Positions 45,941 through 53,821 of a DNA stretch of 64,000 nt are shown here, piece by piece (the stretch's first letter is position 1; each line of letters begins with the position of its first letter). Below the pieces are notes generated by a model that saw nothing but the letters and a program-made list of their open reading frames with translations, searched no databases and had not been told where the DNA came from. The DNA lies in assembly GCF_002899825.2 (NCBI RefSeq), contig NZ_PPED02000004.1, positions 1 through 64,000 on the forward strand, read 5' to 3'. Position numbers and translations under genes: made by a program. Source of the stretch: Chryseobacterium phosphatilyticum (GTDB lineage: Bacteria; Bacteroidota; Bacteroidia; Flavobacteriales; Weeksellaceae).

Positions 45941-46966
45941 TTAGCTAACTTTTTTCGGTTTCCTCCAGATAAAACCATCCAGAAGATAGTGGGTGAGCTG
46001 TGGAACTGCCAGCAGCGGAATCAAAAATGGCAACAAACCTTCCGAAATAGTAAGATTCATTGAAAAGTGTTCGTTCCAAACTAACGTTTCCCACAGGAAT
46101 TCTTCAAGAAAGGCAAATACGAGAATAATCCCGATGAATATGAATATCCCTGAAGCAGATGTGAGTACAGCCAGCCAGCCCGATGAGTGTTTTTCTTTTT
46201 GTTTAATCTCGCGAATATAAATCAAGGTGATATAAGGAATTCCATGAGAAATGACATTCAAAAAGGTAAAAAGGAGATCATTATTAAAGTAGACAATTCC
46301 GAAGTACCATGATAGATAGGTTCCGGCGATAAGAGTAATTTTGGGAATATTAAACTGTCCCGTTTTAATGCTTACTGCAATTGTATTAATGATCCAAATA
46401 GCCAGGATCAAGATGTATAATATTGTAATGAAACCCATATAATCCGGTAGATTTCTGAGCCAGTCAAATTCATTGTTTACAAACCAGGTAAAGGCGCGTG
46501 GCGTTTTAAACCAATATAACATGGGATAAATAGTAGCAGCATATACCGCCACTTCATCCATCTTTTTGCTCCGGTTATTGGGTTCAAATCTTGCATAAAC
46601 CCTTACAAACCCATATTGCTGGCGAATGAAATGAAATACAGCAATTAAGGCAAGGGCAGACCAGAATACCAAATCTCCGAACTGGAATAAAAAAATCCCC
46701 AGTCCGAGGCTTACAACAGGAATTCCGTAATACAGCAGTTTTCTTTTTTGTACCTCAGTTTTTACGAAATAAGTTTTAAACAACGTGGAATAAACATGAG
46801 CAACATCCACAAAAACAATTAATAGCAGCCATGTATAAAAAGAATAGCTGTTTTCAAGTTCCTGAATTTGTTTCTGAAAAAGGAAAATAATCAACAAAAC
46901 AAGAAAAGGCGGAGATAAAATAAACCACCAATCTGTTTTTGCGTTATGTATCCAGGGTTGCTTCAT
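45941..46966 (-). CDS. multi-pass membrane protein of the polyamine cluster
   Basis: 341 residues with at least eight hydrophobic segments (for example WWFILSPPFLVLLIIFLF, YTWLLLIVFVDVAHVYSTLF, IYPMLYWF, IILVFAFLEEFLW). Conserved-looking His and Arg residues lie near helix ends (HVYSTLFK, FHFIRQQYGFVRVYARFEP, SHGIPYI). I know of no named family beyond uncharacterised Bacteroidota membrane proteins. It follows the FAD oxidoreductase by 22 bases and is the last gene of the unit. A transporter or membrane-bound enzyme is possible. Confidence 0.8.
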   Translation of the reverse strand: MKQPWIHNAKTDWWFILSPPFLVLLIIFLFQKQIQELENSYSFYTWLLLIVFVDVAHVYSTLFKTYFVKTEVQKRKLLYYGIPVVSLGLGIFLFQFGDLVFWSALALIAVFHFIRQQYGFVRVYARFEPNNRSKKMDEVAVYAATIYPMLYWFKTPRAFTWFVNNEFDWLRNLPDYMGFITILYILILAIWIINTIAVSIKTGQFNIPKITLIAGTYLSWYFGIVYFNNDLLFTFLNVISHGIPYITLIYIREIKQKEKHSSGWLAVLTSASGIFIFIGIILVFAFLEEFLWETLVWNEHFSMNLTISEGLLPFLIPLLAVPQLTHYLLDGFIWRKPKKVS

Positions 46967-46988
46967 ATCGTTGTTTATACAGGTAGTT

Positions 46989-48578
46989 TTATAGCATTTG
47001 CTCTGCAGCTCTTATTCCCTGATAAAAGGCTTCCTCAAAAATAGAGATTCCCGAGAGATCTGAGTGAGCAAAGAATATTTTTTCGTCTACAGGCTCTTTA
47101 GCCACTTTAGCTTTTTCTCCAAAAATCTGATTAGGAACAGGAGCAATCATAGCATGTCCAATTTTATGAAACTGCATTTCAAGGATAAAATCTTCAATCA
47201 ACGGATGAGCCTTCTTAAGATCTTCTAAAACTAAAGCCTTCATTTTATCCTCTTTCATGGCGTACAGTTCTTTACGTGCTTTCCTGCAATGATCAGTAGA
47301 GAAACTTTTGTAATAGGTGATTACTTTTTCACCGGTAATCTGGTTAATATTCTGGTGCTGGTCATAGATATAGCCTAATCCTGACGAACCATAAATAACA
47401 TTATCCCATGCCAGTTCTTCGTCTCCACCGAATTCATTTTTCAGAGTAATGGTTGTCAAAAGCCATGGGACATAGTTGAAAGATTCAGCTTTTTTATGTT
47501 TGAAAATCCTTTCGTTGACAAACTGCGGAACTGCAAACAGTACTTTTTCAGCAATGATTTTTTTGGTTCTCTTCTGAATATTGTCAAAACACAGGACCTC
47601 AGCTTTATCATTGATTGTAACATCAAAAACCAGATGTCCGGAAAGACTTTTCTCTTTAGTATATTTTGAAAAATGATTGACCAGTCTTGCATTTCCTTCC
47701 GGCCATGTACATACCTGGTCTTTGTAAGTCCTGCTCCAGTTGTTTTTTCTTCCGGCAAAATAATGAATCCCGGCCCAGGCAGAAACATAGTCTATTCCTA
47801 ATCCATAATCGTCTCTACAGGAATAATCCAGCAGCCACAGAAGTTCTTCCGATTCGTACTTATTTTCCTTCAGCCAATCTTTAAAAAGAATCTTTTCCAA
47901 CCTGACAACCTCATCATCTTTACTGGAATCATGAACAGGAATAGCAAACCAATATTTTTCCTGGTTATCTTTTTTCTTTTTGAAATCCTCCATGGCTGTA
48001 AAGAAACGATTCAGTTCGTTTTGAGTGGTAGAAGAAATTCCTTTTTGGGGAACAATATCATTTTGCCAGGAATTTTTGAAAAACAGTCTTTCCTGTTGTG
48101 GAAAAGTCATTTGATATTCATCCAAAACCGGTTCTCCGTTTTTGTCATCTCCCAGATATATTTTGCATTCTTTTAAAAAATCAATAACTTCTACATTTTC
48201 CTTGTTGGGTAGTGGCAGATAATGGGCACCCAAGGGAAATTTTGAAAACTTATTCTGTCCATTTGAAGAATTTCCTCCCAAATGATTTTCCATTTCCAAC
48301 AACAAATAATCCCCCTCATTGTGCTGACTGAAATATCTGCATGCTGAAAGTCCGGAAATCCCTCCACCCACAATAAGATATTTTTTGTGGATAACTTCTG
48401 AAACTTGTGGAAAATCTTTTGCCCATAACCGATGCCCAAGAATATGATTGGTCCCTGTAATGAAAAGCAGCATAGACTTAACCTTTTTTCCACAATAGTG
48501 CAGAAAGGGAAGCATCAGGCTGCCTAATGCGATTGTTTTAAGAAAGTCTTTTCTACTGAATTTTTCCCCACTCTTCAT
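46989..48578 (-). CDS. FAD-dependent oxidoreductase (amine oxidase-like), exported
   Basis: 529 residues. The N terminus carries SRKDFLKTIALGS, a Tat-like signal with RK in place of RR, and then a possible lipobox LHYC. The dinucleotide motif GGGISGLSACRYF follows (about residue 70), with LLLEMENHLGG after it, as in flavin monoamine oxidases and phytoene-desaturase-like enzymes. The C terminus has the second FAD motif around FFAHSDLSGISIFEEAFYQG. It overlaps the aminopropyltransferase gene by 26 bases. A role as a polyamine oxidase is inferred from neighbours. Confidence 0.85.
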   Translation of the reverse strand: MKSGEKFSRKDFLKTIALGSLMLPFLHYCGKKVKSMLLFITGTNHILGHRLWAKDFPQVSEVIHKKYLIVGGGISGLSACRYFSQHNEGDYLLLEMENHLGGNSSNGQNKFSKFPLGAHYLPLPNKENVEVIDFLKECKIYLGDDKNGEPVLDEYQMTFPQQERLFFKNSWQNDIVPQKGISSTTQNELNRFFTAMEDFKKKKDNQEKYWFAIPVHDSSKDDEVVRLEKILFKDWLKENKYESEELLWLLDYSCRDDYGLGIDYVSAWAGIHYFAGRKNNWSRTYKDQVCTWPEGNARLVNHFSKYTKEKSLSGHLVFDVTINDKAEVLCFDNIQKRTKKIIAEKVLFAVPQFVNERIFKHKKAESFNYVPWLLTTITLKNEFGGDEELAWDNVIYGSSGLGYIYDQHQNINQITGEKVITYYKSFSTDHCRKARKELYAMKEDKMKALVLEDLKKAHPLIEDFILEMQFHKIGHAMIAPVPNQIFGEKAKVAKEPVDEKIFFAHSDLSGISIFEEAFYQGIRAAEQML

Positions 48579-50067
48579 CGAAATATCGTACTAGTATCTG
48601 ATTATCCAAACGGTTAACTTCTACCTCATCGGCTTTCATATCCTTGTTAAAATAGGATACCTGAGAAAAATTATAGTCATAATATTTCAGGTTGGGAAGT
48701 CTACGGTATATTTTATTGTTGACAGGTTCAAAGGAAGCCATCGAGAACCCCCACTCTCCAAATGAGGGTACATACGTGTGATATGCAGAAGTAAAAGGAT
48801 AAATCTGATTCATTGTTTTTTCTATACACCAGAAAGACTTTGGAGCAAAATAAGGTGAGGTTGTCTGAACTACAATTTTAGTTTGCGGAGTCGTCAGCCT
48901 TTCCAGCTCTTTGTAAAACTGCAGGGAATAGAGTTTTCCTAAACTGTAATTGGATGGATCAGGAAAATCGATGATAATGACATCAAATTTCTTTTTGTTC
49001 TCTTTTACCCAAATATAGGCATCCTTGTTAATCACCTCAATTTTAGAATCAGACAAAGAATGATGATTCAACTGCCTCATGGTCTCATTGTTCTTGAAAA
49101 ACTGTGTCATATCACCATCCAGATCAACAAGAGTAATCTTTTTGACATCTTTATATTTCAGGATTTCACGAACAGCAAAACCATCTCCTCCGCCCAATAC
49201 CAAAACCTCGTCTATATTTTTAGCCATAGACATCACGGGATGCACTAAAGCTTCATGGTAGCGATATTCATCGGTAGAGGAAAACTGCAGATTATTATTT
49301 AAATAAAGCCTGAATTCCCGATGATTTCTGGTCAAAACTATTCTCTGGTAAGGTGAGCTTTTGGTAAACACAACATTTTCTCCATATAGTTTCTCTTCTG
49401 AATAGGACAAAATTTTATCCGAAAAGATAAAAAGTGCCAGAAGAAAAACAAAAGCTCCGATAGCTTTTACTTTTAAAGAGATGGGCTTTGAAAGATCTGT
49501 TTTAAGGTAGAAACATAGAAATATAGCAATGGAAATGTTGATTAACCCAAAGAATAGCGGGGTTTTTACAATCCCAAGATTGGGAATCAAAACCAACGGA
49601 AATAATATGGATGCCAAAAGAGCTCCAATATAATCAAATGCAAAAACATTCGATACTAAGTCTTTAAACCCTACTCTATCTTTCAGAATATTCATCAGCA
49701 ATGGAATTTCCACCCCGACCAAACATCCGGTAAAGAAAACAAAAAGATAGAGAACAGCCTCAAAGTGGGCCATTGTATTGAATAATATAAACAAGACTAC
49801 TGAGCTTATCCCTCCAACAATTCCTACCAGAATTTCGATCTCTACGAATTTATCAATAAGATTCCCTTTGATAAATTTAGCAAGATAGGAACCTACTCCC
49901 ATTGAGAACAGGTATACTCCGATAATGAACGAAAACTGTTTAACAGAGTCTCCCAGAAGATAACTGGCCAGCGCTCCCGCCACCAGCTCATAAATCAGCC
50001 CACATGTAGCTATAACAAATACCGAGAACAATAAAAGCAGTTCAAGAGATAGCCTCTTTTTATCCAT
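48553..50067 (-). CDS. membrane-embedded spermidine synthase-like aminopropyltransferase
   Basis: 504 residues from MDKKRLSLELL; this ATG overlaps the DUF350 stop as ATGGATAA and so decides the start. The first ~210 residues form about seven hydrophobic segments (FVIATCGLIYELVAGALASYL, SFIIGVYLFSMGVGSYLA). The rest is the spermidine synthase fold: LVLGGGDGFAVRE (AdoMet-analogue loop, about 295), TLVDLDGDMTQ, and IIIDFPDPSNYSLGKLYS in place of the usual DSTDP-type motif. It should transfer an aminopropyl group from decarboxylated AdoMet. This membrane-fused form is known in several phyla. Confidence 0.9.
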   Translation of the reverse strand: MDKKRLSLELLLLFSVFVIATCGLIYELVAGALASYLLGDSVKQFSFIIGVYLFSMGVGSYLAKFIKGNLIDKFVEIEILVGIVGGISSVVLFILFNTMAHFEAVLYLFVFFTGCLVGVEIPLLMNILKDRVGFKDLVSNVFAFDYIGALLASILFPLVLIPNLGIVKTPLFFGLINISIAIFLCFYLKTDLSKPISLKVKAIGAFVFLLALFIFSDKILSYSEEKLYGENVVFTKSSPYQRIVLTRNHREFRLYLNNNLQFSSTDEYRYHEALVHPVMSMAKNIDEVLVLGGGDGFAVREILKYKDVKKITLVDLDGDMTQFFKNNETMRQLNHHSLSDSKIEVINKDAYIWVKENKKKFDVIIIDFPDPSNYSLGKLYSLQFYKELERLTTPQTKIVVQTTSPYFAPKSFWCIEKTMNQIYPFTSAYHTYVPSFGEWGFSMASFEPVNNKIYRRLPNLKYYDYNFSQVSYFNKDMKADEVEVNRLDNQILVRYFDEEWGKIQ

Positions 50068-50275
50068 GAATTGCAGCACTTATGATCATTGAAATTCCAA
50101 TAATAAAAGCGCCGAAAACAATAGCAAGGGCAATATTTTTGTTTTGAGCAATTTCATGCCATGTTTTTTCCGGGGTTAATCTTTCAATAATAAAGTAACA
50201 TACCAGTAAAATGGCGATTCCCAAAAAGGAATAAAGAATCGAATTTAATATAGGTAATAGATTAATGTTGTCCAT
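50060..50275 (-). CDS. DUF350 (UPF0719) two-helix membrane protein
   Basis: 71 residues from MDNINLLPILNSILYS. A longer frame reaches 50407, but that would overlap the small membrane protein gene at 50289-50480 entirely, and the added residues do not resemble the family. Two hydrophobic helices (SILYSFLGIAILLVCYFIIERL and NIALAIVFGAFIIGISMIISAA) fit one half of the four-helix DUF350 form. DUF350 proteins recur next to membrane SpeE and DUF4178 genes, including in mycobacteria as I recall. Function unknown. Confidence 0.85.
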   Translation of the reverse strand: MDNINLLPILNSILYSFLGIAILLVCYFIIERLTPEKTWHEIAQNKNIALAIVFGAFIIGISMIISAAIHG

Positions 50276-50288
50276 AATTTTATATTTT

Positions 50289-50480
50289 TTATTTGTGATA
50301 AAATCTGTAATATCCTGCTCTGGAATGGCTTTTTGTGGTACCATCACGGTAACTTTCTGTTTTGGCACAATCGCAGAACTGATTGCCTGAAAAAGTAAGA
50401 TAAACAAACCACCCCAGAAAAATGCCTCCGATGGTAAACAGTTTCCAATTGTTTTTAATGTAATTGATTATTATTTCCAT
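50289..50480 (-). CDS. small one-helix membrane protein
   Basis: 63 residues, not a known family. One helix (LFTIGGIFLGWFVYLTFSG) with a short Cys pair (CDCAKTESYRDGTTKSHSR) after it. Start lies 3 bases after the DUF4178 stop and the end 13 bases before the DUF350 start, which is the spacing expected of an operon gene. It could be an assembly or anchoring partner for the DUF350 or DUF4178 protein. Confidence 0.65.
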   Translation of the reverse strand: MEIIINYIKNNWKLFTIGGIFLGWFVYLTFSGNQFCDCAKTESYRDGTTKSHSRAGYYRFYHK

Positions 50481-50483
50481 GTC

Positions 50484-51947
50484 TTAACTAGTGGGATAAG
50501 GAGAGTTGGAGCTATTTTTCCATTTGCTGGTCTCGAAAATACGTCGTGCGATATAGCTTAAAATCGTAAACACGATTAAACATACCAATACGATTCCGAA
50601 GTTCCAGAATGATACTGGTAACCAGGTAGCTTTGATAGTTACTGATGCATGCTCTTCATATTTGCCCGGATAGCCATAATCCGGAACCATATGAATCAGA
50701 ATAGAATCCAGTTTTTTAGTATCCTGTAAATTATTCTGGAGGCCGGTTTTTGTCAATATTTCTTTTTCTAAAGCTTCTTTATCAGGATAGCTAACGACGG
50801 TTTTATCTTTATCATTCTGCATGAAGTAAGCACCTGTTTCATTCTGAATAACAGAGAAGCCCCCATTTTGCGGACGATATCCAGCTTTGAACGGATCTAC
50901 AATTCCACCTTCTTTTTCTGCAGAGACCAGAAAATGGTAGTTGCCCGGAGGCACACCACAGATATTGAACTCTGTACTCTGGCTTCCTTCCGTCCAACTT
51001 TCTCCATCTTCAAAACCTGAATATTTTTCAATATCCTTAGAAGCGTACGTAACTTCATTCGTTTTTTCATTGACAAGGCTTATTCCCACGCTAGCCCATG
51101 AGTTATCTACAGCTGAAAAAGCATGCACTTTTAAAGGAGCAGAGCCTCCCGAAAGGGTAAAGCTTTGACTCACCATTTCTTTATCATTGACATCAGCAAA
51201 ATTAATGGTCTGCTCAAAAATAGTCTGATTACTTCTGGAGGTCACTACATACAGTTGGAGTAAACATATGAGAATTGCTGTAATGCCCATAATATTGGTA
51301 CATTGTCTTATATTGTAAGGAAATGGCTGAACAAGTCCTATCCCGAAGCTGGGTGGCAGGTTTTTTAGCCCAAAAGCTTTTTTGATTTCAGATCTAGAAA
51401 TATGAATTCCTTTGAAGTATTGAGAAGAATTTCCATATTGTTCTCTGGAAATCATTTCTGTACCGTTTACATATTCCTTGTAGCTGGCCAGGGAAAAATT
51501 GGCCTCCTCTTCAAAAAAACCTGTTGCTGCATAGGTACTGCATGGAGTAGTTTCATACCACCGGTATTTTCTTCCGTCAAATTCTGCATAGAACTTGGAT
51601 TCTTTGAAAGCAGTCTTCAGTTCATGAAGAAAAACCCAATGCCCATCACTTTCGCTGAGGAAAACATTATTTCCGGCCTTATCTTTCAAAGCATATTCCC
51701 GCCAGAAGGTATCTGAACCGTATTTCTTAACAACAATGTTAATAACCCAGTATTCAGTACCATAGAGCATCGCTTTTTGTCCAACATCCAGAACAACATT
51801 TTCCACGGGCTTTTTAACGAGTTTTTTCGGTGTAGCTTTTCCTGGTTCAATAAGGTTATCACAGTGGCTGCAGATAAATTCCTTAACCTCAAATTCTATG
51901 GCCAGATCATTATTGTTTGTCTGGCAAACAGGGCAAATATGATCCAT
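50484..51947 (-). CDS. DUF4178 protein with zinc ribbon and two membrane helices
   Basis: 487 residues. The N terminus has a zinc ribbon (Cys 5, 8, 26 and 29; CPVC and CSHC). Two beta-rich DUF4178-like modules follow: GQKAMLYGTEYWV and WREYALKD with WVFLHELK, and a second with YRWYETTPCSTYAA. Membrane helices are near residue 225 (GITAILICLLQLYVV) and at the C terminus (FGIVLVCLIVFTILSYIARRIF), bracketing an extracytoplasmic domain. DUF4178 is a recurrent partner of DUF350 and SpeE. The function is not established. Confidence 0.85.
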   Translation of the reverse strand: MDHICPVCQTNNNDLAIEFEVKEFICSHCDNLIEPGKATPKKLVKKPVENVVLDVGQKAMLYGTEYWVINIVVKKYGSDTFWREYALKDKAGNNVFLSESDGHWVFLHELKTAFKESKFYAEFDGRKYRWYETTPCSTYAATGFFEEEANFSLASYKEYVNGTEMISREQYGNSSQYFKGIHISRSEIKKAFGLKNLPPSFGIGLVQPFPYNIRQCTNIMGITAILICLLQLYVVTSRSNQTIFEQTINFADVNDKEMVSQSFTLSGGSAPLKVHAFSAVDNSWASVGISLVNEKTNEVTYASKDIEKYSGFEDGESWTEGSQSTEFNICGVPPGNYHFLVSAEKEGGIVDPFKAGYRPQNGGFSVIQNETGAYFMQNDKDKTVVSYPDKEALEKEILTKTGLQNNLQDTKKLDSILIHMVPDYGYPGKYEEHASVTIKATWLPVSFWNFGIVLVCLIVFTILSYIARRIFETSKWKNSSNSPYPTS

Positions 51948-51950
51948 TTT

Positions 51951-52310
51951 TTAGCGGTTAATTTTATGTTCCTGAATGATAACAGCATTGAAATACTTTA
52001 CAACCTCATTGGCGATCTGCTCAACCTTTGAAGTATTATCCTGGGTATAATTACACAGAAAAACATCAAAAGTAAGTTGTTTGTACTCCGGCCAGGTGTG
52101 AATGCAGAGGTGGGATTCTTTAAGGCATACGGCAGCAGTGAAACTGGAATTGTCGAAAATATGATTGGTAACTCCTACAATCTCCACCTCTTTAGTTTTC
52201 AGAATTTCCTCTGTAAATTTCAGAAATCCGTTGCTGTCTAATAACAAATCTTCTGACTCTGTTTCCAAAGTCAGAAGAATATGTAAACCTTTACTTGATA
52301 ATGGTTTCAA
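51951..52310 (-). CDS. speD: S-adenosylmethionine decarboxylase (class 1B, SpeH/SpeD-like)
   Basis: A pyruvoyl enzyme of 119 residues that makes decarboxylated AdoMet. The self-processing Glu-Ser bond is in LKESHLCIHTWPEY (Ser about residue 73), with the catalytic His 5 residues on and Cys of FLCN (about 93), all as in Thermotoga SpeD. The residue matching Ser55 there is Thr in SSFTAAV. It starts 21 bases after the CtlX stop and ends 3 bases before the DUF4178 gene. A few SpeD relatives decarboxylate arginine or ornithine, so the substrate needs testing. Confidence 0.9.
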   Translation of the reverse strand: MKPLSSKGLHILLTLETESEDLLLDSNGFLKFTEEILKTKEVEIVGVTNHIFDNSSFTAAVCLKESHLCIHTWPEYKQLTFDVFLCNYTQDNTSKVEQIANEVVKYFNAVIIQEHKINR

Positions 52311-52331
52311 TTATTTTTTTTGGTAAATATA

Positions 52332-53255
52332 TTATTTTTTTGGAAGAAAAACTTCTGCAAGCATACATCTTGCACTTCCTCCCCCATTGACTTCAATAGT
52401 ATTAAGATCTGAATAAATAATTTCACAGTATTTTTCAATAGCAGCTACCTGTTCTGGTGTTAAAGACTGATACGCCGTCTGGCTCATTACCAGGAACTTT
52501 TCTCCGTCGTTATTCTGAACCTGAAGCATATTTCCTGCAAATTGTTGCATTTGTTCTTCTGTAATCTCTATGATTTCTTTTCCTGAGCCTTTAATTGTTT
52601 CTATCACTTTTTCTCTTTCGAGTTCATCATCAATGCAATCAAGACATATGACAACAAACTTATCGGCTACACACATCATAACGTTAGTGTGATAAATTGG
52701 AAGCCTTTCTGTACCTACTGTTTGAAAAGAGTGGAAAACTACAGGAGTAAAGCCATATTTTGCACAAAATTCTCTGAATAATGCCTCATCCAATCTCAAA
52801 GAAACTGATCCATAAGCAATTTTATTGTCATGATCGAAAATCATACTCCCTGTCCCTTCCAGGAAATGCCCCTGGGTTTCGGAGAAAGACCAATCATCGA
52901 TTTCAGAAATTTCAAATCCCTGATTCTGGATACTTTCAATAATATCTTCTCTTCTTTCTACTCTTCTGTTGGACGCAAACATCGGGTATAAAACCACTTT
53001 GCCGTCCTTATGGAAACTCACCCAGTTATTAGGAAAAATAGAATCCGGAGTGTGGGGATCTATCGTATCTTTAATACTGATTACATTAATCCCTTTACTT
53101 CTGAGTTTTCCGACAAAAGTATTGAATTCTGCCAAAGCTTTTGACTGAATATCTGAACCTGTTTGTTCAACCTGAAAATAATTATTTTCCGCAGTTTCTG
53201 CGTTGTAGCCGAATGCAATCGGCTCTATCATTAATACGGTATCTGTTGTTTGCAT
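52332..53255 (-). CDS. ctlX: CtlX-type amidinotransferase/citrulline hydrolase
   Basis: 307 residues of the guanidine-modifying (arginine deiminase/DDAH) fold, of the group named CtlX for citrulline use. Seen: the substrate loop FPNNWVSFH (about residue 75), LEGTGSMIFD (catalytic acid region, about 137), His in YHTNVMMCVADKF, and the nucleophile Cys in GGGSARCMLAE near the C terminus (about 300). It lies 21 bases before the AdoMet decarboxylase and could share its transcript. Physiological substrate not shown. Confidence 0.88.
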   Translation of the reverse strand: MQTTDTVLMIEPIAFGYNAETAENNYFQVEQTGSDIQSKALAEFNTFVGKLRSKGINVISIKDTIDPHTPDSIFPNNWVSFHKDGKVVLYPMFASNRRVERREDIIESIQNQGFEISEIDDWSFSETQGHFLEGTGSMIFDHDNKIAYGSVSLRLDEALFREFCAKYGFTPVVFHSFQTVGTERLPIYHTNVMMCVADKFVVICLDCIDDELEREKVIETIKGSGKEIIEITEEQMQQFAGNMLQVQNNDGEKFLVMSQTAYQSLTPEQVAAIEKYCEIIYSDLNTIEVNGGGSARCMLAEVFLPKK

Positions 53256-53262
53256 CTTTTTT

Positions 53263-53300
53263 AGTTTGAGAGTGTTAGTGTATGAGAGTCTTAGAGTTTG
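53263..53300. repeat. left arm of imperfect inverted repeat around the four-helix gene
   Basis: The plus strand is rich in GAGAGTGTTAGTG and GAGTCTTAGAG. The opposite sense, with CACTCTC and ACTCTAA, recurs at 53757-53814. Both arms are low in complexity. Confidence 0.55.
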
Positions 53301-53318
53301 ATCAGTTGATTATCAATT

Positions 53319-53717
53319 CTACTCCTCATTTTGAATTGAAGTAAATGAACACCATTTTTCTGATTGATTCATCATATTTACTAACATTCCTATTATTTGA
53401 TTATACTGATTAAGTAAATTGTTATATTGCTCTTTATTAATGTAGCAGCAAGCATGAGCAAATTGAAGCCATGTTTGGGTTTCTCTTGCTTCTCCCTCCG
53501 AATCTGTAAGCTTAGCGATGAAGGATTTTTCATATTTTCTTTTACCCCAAGCCTCACTAATATTTGCCGTTACAGATCTTGATGACCTTCTTATCTGGTC
53601 TGTAAGAGAATAAAGTTCTTCTTTTGAAAAAGATTTTGAGAGTTCAAAAATCAGCTGTGTTGTTTCAAATGATTTTTGAAAAACTTTTAAGTCCTGATGA
53701 AATTTAATCGTTGACAT
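53319..53717 (-). CDS. four-helix bundle protein (S23/IVP family)
   Basis: 132 residues. Seen: FQKSFETTQLIFELSKSF, LTDQIRRSSRSVTANISEAWG and KLTDSEGEARETQTWLQFAH, diagnostic of the family first found in 23S rRNA intervening sequences. These proteins form pentamers and often occur as lone, sporadic genes in Bacteroidota. This copy sits between two related amidinohydrolase genes, flanked by imperfect inverted repeats, which looks like an insertion into an existing gene pair. Function unknown. Confidence 0.9.
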   Translation of the reverse strand: MSTIKFHQDLKVFQKSFETTQLIFELSKSFSKEELYSLTDQIRRSSRSVTANISEAWGKRKYEKSFIAKLTDSEGEARETQTWLQFAHACCYINKEQYNNLLNQYNQIIGMLVNMMNQSEKWCSFTSIQNEE

Positions 53718-53756
53718 ACACTACTATTTATTTAAAATTAAAAAAATATTGAAATA

Positions 53757-53814
53757 CACACCAACACTCTAACTCTCAGATCCTAAAACTTCTCCACTCT
53801 CAAACACTAAAACC
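53757..53814. repeat. right arm of imperfect inverted repeat around the four-helix gene
   Basis: Runs such as ACACTCTAACTCTCAG and CCACTCTCAAACACTAA, inverted relative to 53263-53300. The match is partial. Confidence 0.55.
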
Positions 53815-53821
53815 CTTCTGA

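Noticed and set aside
50276..50407. Long N-terminal extension of the DUF350 protein
   Set aside because: It would overlap the small membrane gene in another frame and does not resemble the family.
51951..52310. SpeD lacking its self-processing serine
   Set aside because: I first looked for Ser at the place of the GVSG motif, which is Thr here; the processed bond is the later Glu-Ser in KESHLCIH, which is intact.
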